Assembly: GCA_022361095.1 (NCBI GenBank)
Contig: JAKSBO010000307.1
Span: 1 to 12,954, forward strand
Direction: 5' to 3'
Origin: Desulfobacterales bacterium
GTDB taxonomy: Bacteria; Desulfobacterota; Desulfobacteria; Desulfobacterales; Desulfobacteraceae
DNA: 12,954 nucleotides
Each line of letters begins with the position of its first letter. Position 1 is the stretch's first letter. Positions 1-6,469 of the stretch are shown here, one piece after another. The translations under genes and the position numbers were made by a program. The notes beneath the pieces were generated by a model, which worked only from the letters and a program-made list of their open reading frames with translations, did no database searches and was not told where the DNA came from.

Positions 1-2
1 AA

Positions 3-518
3 GAAAAAATGAAACAGGTTAATGCCGCCTTTCATTGTTTGTTGTCCTTGCTGCCCGATGCCGTTGCCGGGGAAGATGTCGGACCACCCCCTTCAGAGCC
101 GGTTCATGGGGGTGCCTCAACCCATGGCAAAAGCAATCGGTTTCAGGTTTTTTTTTCGGCCTTTGCCGCCGGTTTAAAAAAATTTGTACAGAAAAGAAAG
201 AAAGCAAAAGTTCAGGCAGCAGGCTGTTTTGGGCAAAGGCAGGCGGCCCAGGCGAAAAGCCGGGTACAAACCGCCGGCAGCACAAGGAAAACAGCCTTTG
301 AGGCAATGTTCCAAAACGCGGTCAATCAAAACCTGACAGGTGCCCAGCCCCGGTGTTATCCGAAAACCAGGCCTTCAAGGTGTTATACCACCTATGGAAA
401 GTACTTTGATCCGGTCACCGGGCGTCCAAGGCGTGTGGGGCCCATGAAAAACAGAGGCCTGGGACCTGTGGAAAAAATCAGCCCGGTTTCACCGGTATCA
501 CCGGTGGAGAAATATTAA
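3..518 (+). CDS. Hypothetical protein, possibly truncated at the window edge
   Basis: I do not recognise this protein. The frame is open from the left edge, so the start may lie outside; the first ATG is at 9 and would give 169 residues. The middle part is rich in Lys, Gln and Ala (about residues 55-95). The C-terminal part looks better ordered, with several Tyr and a Gly/Pro/Arg-rich stretch around residues 127-150. It ends in a threefold Ser-Pro-Val repeat followed by a charged tail. Codon choice resembles that of the confirmed genes, which supports coding, but there is no convincing ribosome binding site before the ATG at 9. No membrane segment or known catalytic motif is visible. It may be a lineage-specific protein or the tail of a larger gene. 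Confidence 0.4.
   Translation, partial: EKMKQVNAAFHCLLSLLPDAVAGEDVGPPPSEPVHGGASTHGKSNRFQVFFSAFAAGLKKFVQKRKKAKVQAAGCFGQRQAAQAKSRVQTAGSTRKTAFEAMFQNAVNQNLTGAQPRCYPKTRPSRCYTTYGKYFDPVTGRPRRVGPMKNRGLGPVEKISPVSPVSPVEKY
490..506. repeat. Perfect 7-bp inverted repeat with 3-base loop
   Basis: CACCGGT, then ATC, then ACCGGTG. It lies in the last codons of the hypothetical frame and produces its Ser-Pro-Val repeats. It could fold as a hairpin, but no T-run follows, so it is not a convincing terminator. Confidence 0.4.
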
Positions 519-637
519 CAAATTATCCCTTTAAAATTGGATTATACGAATGTGTGAAAATGGTTTTATCGGATTATCCCTGATATGGCGGCCCAGCGCG
601 GAACAACCAATTAAAAAAGGACTTGGAATTATTATTC

Positions 638-1936
638 ATGGTTAAAAAAAAGGTCTCTTCAGGAATTCCAGGGCTGGACCGGTTGCTCAACGGATTGTTT
701 ATCGGTGACAATGTGGTTCTGTATGATGACGCCGGCAGTCTGGCCTATCCTTTTTGTATGAAATTCATCCAGGCTTCTCACCAACAGGAAAAGCCTATTG
801 TATATGTCTCCTTTGACAGGTCACCGAAAAATTTGATCCAGACCCTGGGGCCCCTGGCCGATAACCCCCAGTTGACGATCCTGGACTGCTTTACCAATGG
901 TAAGGGGGACAAGGCCGAAGTGTTCAATAAATTTTATGAAAAAGACGGCGCCCAGTGGCCTTATCAGATCATCCGGGTGACGGATCCCTGGAAACCGGAT
1001 ACGGTACTTGATGCCATTGATGCCCTGCACCGGACACTTTCCGGAGATGTGCGTTTTGTCATGGAAAGCCTGACAGGTATGCAGGATCTGTGGGAAGGGG
1101 AAGATCAGATCCTCAAATTCTACTCCCATTCCTGTCCCAGACTCTATGAGATGGATACCATCGCCTATTGGATCATTGAAAAAAACGCCCATTCGAGCAA
1201 GCTGCGGGCGCACATCAATCAGATCGCCCAGGTGGCGGTTGATTTGACCATGACCCAGGGCCGCTCCTGCATTAAAGTGCTGAAGGCCGATAAACGCTAT
1301 CCTGCCGATCTTGGCATTCCGGTGCCCTATTTTTGTGAAAACGGGGAGATCCGGCTCCGGAAATCCGACACCAAAAAAGCCGTTGTCCTGGATTTGGGCC
1401 AGGCCGTCAAGACGTTCCGAAGCCACCAGGGCATGTCCCAAAGAAAGCTGGCCCGCCTTGCCGGGGTTACCCCGTCTACCATTTCACAGATCGAGAGCAA
1501 CCATGTATTTCCATCTTTGCCTGCGCTTTACCGGATTGCCGAAAATCTGTCCGTGGACGTGGCTTCGTTTTTCAGGCCCCGGATTCCCGGTCCCAGGGAT
1601 ATTTTTTCCAGTGATGAGGCCGTGCGCATCATTCGGTCCGACCTGGACAAAAACAGCGTTGAGATCGCCCAGTTAACCCCGCCGGACCTGGATTTGCCCA
1701 TGGATGCCTTTTTGATAACCGTTCTTCCGGGAAAACGGATCAACGCCCATTTCATGGTTCACAAAGGCCCTGAGCTCGGATATCTGGTGTCCGGCCGCCT
1801 TGATCTGGTTCTGGATCACAGGGCCCAGGACATGTCGGCCGGGGATACCATATTCCTGGGCAAAGATTTTCCCAGTCAGTGGGCCAATCCCCTGAAAGAG
1901 CCTGCCACCTTGTTCTGGATCAATATGCAGGAATAG
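638..1936 (+). CDS. KaiC/RadA-like domain fused to XRE HTH and cupin: transcriptional regulator
   Basis: This is a three-domain regulator of 432 residues. Residues 1-235 follow the KaiC/RAD55 fold: the opening SSGIPGLDRLLNG is the usual KaiC start. The following P-loop region (about residues 29-37, YDDAGSLAY) lacks the Walker A Lys and Thr. The Walker B-like strand ends in Glu (VMESL), so ATP hydrolysis is unlikely. Residues about 255-312 form an XRE helix-turn-helix (SQRKLARLAGVTPSTISQIE). Residues about 355-420 form a cupin with the GYLVSGRLDLVL strand pair. XRE-cupin proteins are usually small-molecule-responsive repressors or activators; the ligand here is unknown. I chose ATG 638 because the KaiC-type N terminus begins there. 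A TTG at 623 would add five residues, but AAGGA at 617-621 is too close to it. The gene converges on the glutamate-synthase-family gene, which may be a target; that is inference. Confidence 0.9.
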   Translation: MVKKKVSSGIPGLDRLLNGLFIGDNVVLYDDAGSLAYPFCMKFIQASHQQEKPIVYVSFDRSPKNLIQTLGPLADNPQLTILDCFTNGKGDKAEVFNKFYEKDGAQWPYQIIRVTDPWKPDTVLDAIDALHRTLSGDVRFVMESLTGMQDLWEGEDQILKFYSHSCPRLYEMDTIAYWIIEKNAHSSKLRAHINQIAQVAVDLTMTQGRSCIKVLKADKRYPADLGIPVPYFCENGEIRLRKSDTKKAVVLDLGQAVKTFRSHQGMSQRKLARLAGVTPSTISQIESNHVFPSLPALYRIAENLSVDVASFFRPRIPGPRDIFSSDEAVRIIRSDLDKNSVEIAQLTPPDLDLPMDAFLITVLPGKRINAHFMVHKGPELGYLVSGRLDLVLDHRAQDMSAGDTIFLGKDFPSQWANPLKEPATLFWINMQE

Positions 1937-1950
1937 GCGGACCGGGCTTG

Positions 1951-2001
1951 AACGAAAAGTCACCCGTCTCCCTGGAAGTTGGATTTGGGTAACTTTTCGT
2001 T
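1951..2001. terminator. Long inverted repeat between convergent genes, possible bidirectional terminator
   Basis: A 15-base left arm (1951-1965, AACGAAAAGTCACCC) and right arm (1987-2001, GGGTAACTTTTCGTT) pair with one mismatch around a 21-base loop. It lies in the 76-base gap between the stop codons at 1936 and 2013, where a shared terminator is expected. The T-rich part is inside the stem, so it is not a textbook intrinsic terminator. Confidence 0.55.
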
Positions 2002-2012
2002 TCATGTACATG

Positions 2013-3671
2013 CTATGAGTTCAGTATTTTTCTGGCACTTTCATCGTTTACGTCTGCAACATGTGGGATGCCTGTCTCTTCTGCCGTTTCACGATTTCCG
2101 GAGAAAATTTCATGCCGGGTGATCTTATTTAATGAGAATTTTCTGGCCCCGGCCATGAGCTGCTGCAGGCCGCACCCCAGTTTGTCCGCCAGGGTGTAAA
2201 AGGCAATGGCGCCATAGGGAATATTCTGCATCTCATCCTTGCCGATTTTATCTGCCAGGTCATGGTAAGACGCAAAAATTTCATCGGCTGTTTTGCCTAT
2301 TTCCAGGACGTTTTTGGGCAGCTCATTCCAGTTCCCGTTCACCTCGGCCCGGCGTTCAGGGTAAATAGCGCCTTCAATGTTGGCCCCTAAAAAGCCCGGT
2401 ATCATGACTGCCCGGCCCATGCACACAAGCTTTGTGTAGGGAGCGCCCAGGGCCAGGGATTTAAAAATATGATCTTCCAGTGCAAAGCCGCCGGCAAAGG
2501 ACATGTCCACTACGCTTTTTCCCTTTGCAGACAGAATACCTGCATATTCATGGGCCTTTGCATGGAGGATCACCGAAGGAACACCCCAGCTCTGCATCAT
2601 GTTCCAGGGACTCATACCCGTACCGCCGCCGGAACCGTCAATGGTGAGCAGATCCAGTTCTGCATCCGTTGCAAATTTGATGGCCATGGCCAATTCTTCC
2701 ATGCCGTAGGAACCCGTTTTCAGGGTAATCCGGTCAAATCCGATGCTGCGCAGGTATGCCACACTGTTCATGAAATCTTCCTGGACCTCATTCACAGAGG
2801 AGAGATTGGTTCCTCCCAGCCGGCTGTGGCGGGCAAAAGATTTGATGGCGCCCTGTTCAAATCCCTGGCGAACGTCCGCTTTTGAGGGATCAGGGTCCAC
2901 GACGTAACCGCGGTCTTTCAGGAAGGTTGCGTACTCCAGGGAGCGTACCTGGATTTCTCCGCCGATATTTTTCGCACCCTGTCCCCATTTTAACTCAATA
3001 ATACACTGGGTCCCATATTTGTCCACCACGTATTCGGCCACGCCGTTCCGGGTGTCTTCCACATTGAGCTGCACAATGATGGCGCCGTAGCCGTCATGGT
3101 ACCGCAGGTAAGTTTCGATACGCCGGTCCAGTTCCGGGGCACTTTGTATTTTCCCCTGTTTGGTTTCTATGCCTGAGATTTCAGAATGCCGGTCAACACC
3201 CACGACGTTTTCTCCGATGACAACGGGAATGCCCACAAGAGCGCCGCCAATGGCAAAGGAATCCCAGTATTTCTCTGCGATGAATGTGGAGCCTAACGCA
3301 CCGGTCATCAGAGGCATTTTTACCTTGGTCTTTTGTTTCTTGCCAAATTCGGTTTCCAGAGAAACATTGGGGAAAATACAGTCATCGGGATTGTTGGTCA
3401 GGTTGTCTGCCATGCCGCTTGCCCCATACGCATACCCCTGGATTCTCAGGCTGTTGTAGGACACCCCCACATGGCTGGTGTTGTTGGCACCGGCTGTTAC
3501 CAGGCCAAAGCTGCGGGGGTACAGCAGTTTACGACCCGTCATGCTGGACAGCCAGGTTTCACATTTTCCAACACAGTCCGCACGGCACAGGGTGCACAGG
3601 CTTGATTCGCAAGCATCTCCCCTGTTTTTGGTTCCCAATACATCATTGCCCTTTGAAAATCTCATGTCCAT
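2013..3671 (-). CDS. FMN-binding glutamate synthase family protein (GltB central-domain type)
   Basis: This 552-residue protein corresponds to the FMN-binding synthase domain of glutamate synthase (COG0069), without the glutaminase domain. Seen: a GGEIQVRSLEYA segment, a phosphate-binding-type loop DGSGGGTGMSP near residues 344-354, and a family-like barrel throughout. The N terminus carries five cysteines, C21-x4-C26-x2-C29-x3-C33-x3-C37, suggesting a metal or Fe-S site. The classical 3Fe-4S cysteine set after the FMN loop of GltB is not visible; only one Cys remains there (KLVCMGRA). The reaction is therefore uncertain: ammonia- or partner-dependent glutamate synthesis, or another FMN oxidoreductase reaction. 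A strong ribosome binding site (GAGAGGAG, 3681-3688) lies 9 bases before the ATG and fixes the start. No small GltD-type subunit is adjacent. It is probably transcribed alone from within 3672-3850. Confidence 0.9.
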   Translation of the reverse strand: MDMRFSKGNDVLGTKNRGDACESSLCTLCRADCVGKCETWLSSMTGRKLLYPRSFGLVTAGANNTSHVGVSYNSLRIQGYAYGASGMADNLTNNPDDCIFPNVSLETEFGKKQKTKVKMPLMTGALGSTFIAEKYWDSFAIGGALVGIPVVIGENVVGVDRHSEISGIETKQGKIQSAPELDRRIETYLRYHDGYGAIIVQLNVEDTRNGVAEYVVDKYGTQCIIELKWGQGAKNIGGEIQVRSLEYATFLKDRGYVVDPDPSKADVRQGFEQGAIKSFARHSRLGGTNLSSVNEVQEDFMNSVAYLRSIGFDRITLKTGSYGMEELAMAIKFATDAELDLLTIDGSGGGTGMSPWNMMQSWGVPSVILHAKAHEYAGILSAKGKSVVDMSFAGGFALEDHIFKSLALGAPYTKLVCMGRAVMIPGFLGANIEGAIYPERRAEVNGNWNELPKNVLEIGKTADEIFASYHDLADKIGKDEMQNIPYGAIAFYTLADKLGCGLQQLMAGARKFSLNKITRHEIFSGNRETAEETGIPHVADVNDESARKILNS

Positions 3672-3710
3672 GATCTGAAACTCCTCTCTAAATTAGCGTT
3701 CTCGATTTAT

Positions 3711-3756
3711 GAAGCACCTGCAAAAGATACAGGTCGTAAAAACGGTCGTCGGCTTC
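3711..3756 (-). promoter_or_regulatory. Possible folded leader of the glutamate-synthase-family gene
   Basis: On the reverse strand, 3752-3756 (GAAGC) can pair with 3711-3715 (GCTTC). Directly inside, ACCTG (3730-3734) can pair with CAGGT (3716-3720). A weak third stem, CGT-TTTT-ACG, lies at 3735-3744. Together these resemble a small three-way junction upstream of the 3671 start. GGTCGT also repeats directly at 3732 and 3744. It matches no riboswitch I recognise, and the stems are short. Confidence 0.2.
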
Positions 3757-3815
3757 TCTAAAAGTGAAAGAAACTGAACAATAAATTAAAGTGGTCGATT
3801 AAAATAAACATAGAT

Positions 3816-3844
3816 GACTTATTAATAAATAATTTCATTGTCAA
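3816..3844 (-). promoter_or_regulatory. Candidate promoter for the glutamate-synthase-family gene
   Basis: A perfect TTGACA (-35) reads on the reverse strand at 3844-3839. A 17-base spacer leads to a poor -10, TAAGTC (3821-3816). The setting is very AT-rich. It would give a leader of about 135 bases that includes the possible folded element. Confidence 0.3.
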
Positions 3845-4131
3845 TAATAATATTTATAATAAAGTTAATTTAAAGTTAATGATTGGCTGTATATGATCAT
3901 TTTTTGGGGGTGTGCAATTAATCAGGGGAGCGTTAGACTGGTCCGGGCCGCGGCCGTTCTAGAAGGCATTTTGATTCAGTGTTTGAATACCCGGGAGTTA
4001 TGGGGTCATGGAAATTGTCGCGGTGGGGAGTATTTGGATAAATGAATGCTTGTGCACCAGCATCACGGGTGTACAAACATTAATAAGCAGCGGCGGTATC
4101 TGTTTCAGTTAAGGGGAGGCGGAAATAAAAA

Positions 4132-4644
4132 CTAAAAATCCAGTGATGCCAGTTTTTTGCCGGAAAGCGCCATCAAGCTTACGCTGTTGCTGTTGATGAC
4201 GGCGAAAGTTGGCGTATCATTTCTGGGAACTGCGATGGAGCCGGGATTCAGGTGGATGTAATGTTTACTTTTTTCAAGCTGGGGCAAATGGGTGTGGCCC
4301 TGGATAACGATATCCGTACCCTGGGGGATTATCATGGGATCCTTATGCCCGTGATGCATGAAAATGCGTTTATCAAAGGCCTTGAAGCTCAGTTCATGGG
4401 AAAATCCTTTACAGAACCCTTCCACGTCACAATTGCCGTAAATATAAAAGAGTTTGAAATCCAGATCAGCAATCGTTGATCGGATCTGCTCCGGGGCAAA
4501 ATCGGACTCATTATAGCTGCCATACCTTGTATCAAATAAATCGCCTGCAATGGCAACGGCATCACCGGGGCCGGCCAGGGCTTTTACCGTCAGCCAGGCC
4601 GAAAGATAACCGTGGAGATCCGAAAATACTAAAAGCCGTTTCAT
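4132..4644 (-). CDS. yfcE: YfcE-type metallophosphoesterase (phosphodiesterase)
   Basis: This is a calcineurin-like cytosolic phosphodiesterase of 170 residues, the usual length for YfcE/MJ0936-type enzymes, which use two metal ions. All metal-binding motifs are present in order: S-D9-L-H11-G, G34-D35, G-N71-C-D73, H97-H98-G-H100 and G116-H117-T-H119. The physiological substrate in this family is generally unknown. I chose the ATG at 4644 because the protein then opens with the typical MKRLLVFSDLHG and begins 4 bases after the protease stop codon. The longer frame from 4683 would overlap that gene by 35 bases with a non-homologous N terminus. It has no clear ribosome binding site, which suggests translational coupling. 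It is the last gene of the reverse operon. Confidence 0.9.
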   Translation of the reverse strand: MKRLLVFSDLHGYLSAWLTVKALAGPGDAVAIAGDLFDTRYGSYNESDFAPEQIRSTIADLDFKLFYIYGNCDVEGFCKGFSHELSFKAFDKRIFMHHGHKDPMIIPQGTDIVIQGHTHLPQLEKSKHYIHLNPGSIAVPRNDTPTFAVINSNSVSLMALSGKKLASLDF

Positions 4645-4648
4645 AACG

Positions 4649-5899
4649 TCAAACCGTGTCTTTGATCTTTTCCATGGCTTCAACGCGCTGGGCCAGTGGC
4701 GGGTGGGAGTAATTTAAAAATACATAAAAGGGGTGCGGGGTCAGGTTGGCAAGATTATCGGCGCTGAGTTTTTTTAGCGCTGTTATCAACGCTCCGGCGT
4801 TTTTTGTTGTCACCGCAGCAAAACGGTCTGCCTGGTACTCATCCTTCCTTGAAAAGAACTGCATGACAATGGAGATGACCAGATCAACCGGGGAAAAAAG
4901 AATACTGAAAAAGACAAGGCCGGCATATATCGACGGTGTGTCCACATAAAATGCGGTGAATAAGCTTTGCTGGGTGATGAATAAAGAGAGAAGATAAAAG
5001 ATCCCTCCCATCTGAAAAATACCGAAAATCAGGCGGCGCTGGATATGCTTTTTTTTAAAATGCCCCATTTCATGGGCAAGTACGGCCAGGAGTTCGTCAG
5101 GGGTATGGGCATTTACCAGGGTGTCGAACAGCACAATGCGTTTGTTTTTTCCAAACCCGGTAAAAAACGCATTGGACTTGGTGCTGCGCTTGGAGCCGTC
5201 CATGACAAAGATCTGGGTCAAAGGAAAATCAATGGTTTTTGCATAGGCAAAAAGTTTGTTTTTTAATTCACCGTCTTCAAGGGGGGTGAACTTATTGAAC
5301 AAAGGCATGATCCATGTGGGAACAATATATTGAACGCCCAGAATAAACACGGTAGTGACGCCCCAGCAGATTACCCAGGCCCCCGTGGATTCCAGAAACC
5401 AGAATATGGCTGCCAGCAGGGGGATGCCCAGTGCCAGGGATAAAATCAAGGACTTTAGCAGATCCAGTACAAAGAGTTTGGGGGTGGTTTTGTTAAACCC
5501 GAATTTTTCTTCTATAACAAAGGTGGAATAGATGGAAAAGGGCAGGGATATGATAAACTTGCATCCTGACAGAATCCCAATGAAGAGGAGGCCGCTGCCA
5601 ACGGAAGACCAACCGGTTCCCCTGACAAAATTATCAAGGGCGCCGAATCCACCTGCAAACCAAAAAGCTAAAAGAACAATAAGATCAATGGTTGATGTGA
5701 TTGTGCCGAATCGTGTGGTGGCCCTGAGGTAGTTTTGGGACTGTTCATACCGTTCTTTATCGTAAACATCTGAAAATTTTTCAGGCAACTGCGTTGCAAG
5801 TTGCCCGATGTTCAGACGATCAGCCACATAATTCATTGTATAGTCTACAATGAGTGTAACAAGAATGATGCCGGTGATCGTCTGGTCGGATAGAAACAT
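4649..5899 (-). CDS. M48 family zinc metallopeptidase, Ste24/CAAX protease 1-like
   Basis: This is an integral-membrane protease of 416 residues, the typical size of Ste24-like enzymes. The zinc site is complete: H276-E277-M-G-H280 and the third ligand E354 in the KDEYQAD segment. The NAFFTGFGKNKRIVLFDTL strand before the active site is characteristic of the CAAX prenyl protease 1 group. Hydrophobic segments lie near residues 5-22, 70-90, 100-125, 150-170 and 175-195, with two more between the zinc-binding helix and E354. Bacteria do not prenylate CAAX proteins, so the role is more likely membrane-protein quality control or processing of an unknown substrate. It starts 4 bases after the IHF-like gene and ends 4 bases before the phosphodiesterase, so the three are very probably co-transcribed. 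Confidence 0.93.
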   Translation of the reverse strand: MFLSDQTITGIILVTLIVDYTMNYVADRLNIGQLATQLPEKFSDVYDKERYEQSQNYLRATTRFGTITSTIDLIVLLAFWFAGGFGALDNFVRGTGWSSVGSGLLFIGILSGCKFIISLPFSIYSTFVIEEKFGFNKTTPKLFVLDLLKSLILSLALGIPLLAAIFWFLESTGAWVICWGVTTVFILGVQYIVPTWIMPLFNKFTPLEDGELKNKLFAYAKTIDFPLTQIFVMDGSKRSTKSNAFFTGFGKNKRIVLFDTLVNAHTPDELLAVLAHEMGHFKKKHIQRRLIFGIFQMGGIFYLLSLFITQQSLFTAFYVDTPSIYAGLVFFSILFSPVDLVISIVMQFFSRKDEYQADRFAAVTTKNAGALITALKKLSADNLANLTPHPFYVFLNYSHPPLAQRVEAMEKIKDTV

Positions 5900-5903
5900 T
5901 GTT

Positions 5904-6194
5904 TTACTGAGTGTCTGAATTAATCAAATCCCGGAGTTTTCCGGAACATTTAAAGGTGACAACCCGTCGGGCCGGAAGCGTCATCTCTTCATCGGTTGCA
6001 GGGTTGCGTCCTTTTCTGGCTTTTTTTTCATTTACACAAAATTTGCCGAAACCTGAAATCATAATATCTTCACCACTTGAAATGGTCTCTTTTATGATTT
6101 CAAGAAACTCTTCCATGACATCATAGGCAACGGTTCTTGACAGGTCCAGTTCATTTTGTATTTTTTCTGCAATAATCGTTTTGGTCAGTGCCAT
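5904..6194 (-). CDS. ihfA: Integration host factor alpha-like (HU/IHF family) DNA-bending protein
   Basis: This 96-residue nucleoid protein binds and bends DNA as a dimer. Seen: the MALTK start typical of IHF alpha, the helical dimer region (residues 3-38), the SGFGKF turn (47-52), and the DNA-intercalating arm GRNPAT with proline at residue 65. The ARRVVTFKCSGKLRDLI end also matches IHF alpha better than HU. If it is IHF alpha, its partner IhfB is encoded elsewhere. The start is supported by AGGAG 12 bases upstream and by the conserved N terminus. Its place ahead of a membrane protease and a phosphodiesterase is unusual, because ihfA typically follows pheT. A homodimeric HU-like role cannot be excluded. 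Confidence 0.92.
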   Translation of the reverse strand: MALTKTIIAEKIQNELDLSRTVAYDVMEEFLEIIKETISSGEDIMISGFGKFCVNEKKARKGRNPATDEEMTLPARRVVTFKCSGKLRDLINSDTQ

Positions 6195-6259
6195 AATAAC
6201 TATTTACTCCTGCGGCACACAAAGCTCGCTTCTTGAAAGATTAATAAAAACAGGTTCGT

Positions 6260-6289
6260 AAAATACTTTAAATCTTTAAGGATTGTCAA
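6260..6289 (-). promoter_or_regulatory. Promoter of the ihfA-like operon
   Basis: On the reverse strand a perfect TTGACA (-35, 6289-6284) is followed after 18 bases by TATTTT (-10, 6265-6260). This gives a leader of about 60 bases before the ATG at 6194. It is one of the best sigma-70-like promoters in the window. Confidence 0.6.
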
Positions 6290-6389
6290 GATAAGGTTGG
6301 CCGCTTATTGCATTTAATTACAAAATAAACGTGATGGTTGTATGATGCCCGCGATGTTCTGCCCGGTATTATGTCTGCCTGTTTACACA

Positions 6390-6418
6390 TTGTTTATTGT
6401 CCAATAGTCTGCTATTAA
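6390..6418 (+). promoter_or_regulatory. Candidate purB promoter
   Basis: TTGTTT (6390-6395), a 17-base spacer and TATTAA (6413-6418) give an acceptable sigma-70-like pair about 50 bases before the purB start. The divergent ihfA promoter lies about 100 bases away in the same intergenic region. No PurR-like operator was recognised. Confidence 0.35.
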
Positions 6419-6469
6419 AAATAAGAAATTAACAGGTGTTCACATTATATTATTCATCATGGAGAGAAA

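Larger units (their letters stand above)
3672..4131. other. 460-base gene-free region with a composition switch and palindromes
   Basis: The part from about 3770 to 3900 is extremely AT-rich and suits the promoter of the reverse gene at 2013-3671. From about 3915 the composition turns markedly more GC-rich. The perfect palindrome GGCCGCGGCC (3946-3955) is followed by TTCTAGAA (3957-3964). The only frame in the second half is a 34-codon one at 4008-4112, which I do not accept as a gene. I see no tRNA, no clear terminator for the gene ending at 4132 and no mobile-element end. Confidence 0.5.

Noticed and set aside
19..306. 95-residue reverse frame opposite the first hypothetical gene
   Set aside because: It is Arg/Pro/Cys-rich with no start signal, typical of an antisense shadow.
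522..581. Direct repeat ATTATCCCT at 522-530 and 573-581 upstream of the fusion regulator, a possible autoregulatory operator
   Set aside because: Only nine bases in AT-rich DNA and spaced 51 bases apart; too weak to list as a site.
821..1441. 206-residue reverse frame inside the fusion regulator
   Set aside because: It is an antisense shadow of a clearly coding gene with recognised domains.
3946..3964. Polylinker-like run of SacII/EagI/XbaI-type sites
   Set aside because: Only two short palindromes resemble vector sequence; the flanks do not match a cloning site, so contamination is unlikely.
4008..4112. 34-codon forward frame beginning with ATG after a GGAG
   Set aside because: It is too short, the spacing is poor, and no homology or codon evidence supports it.
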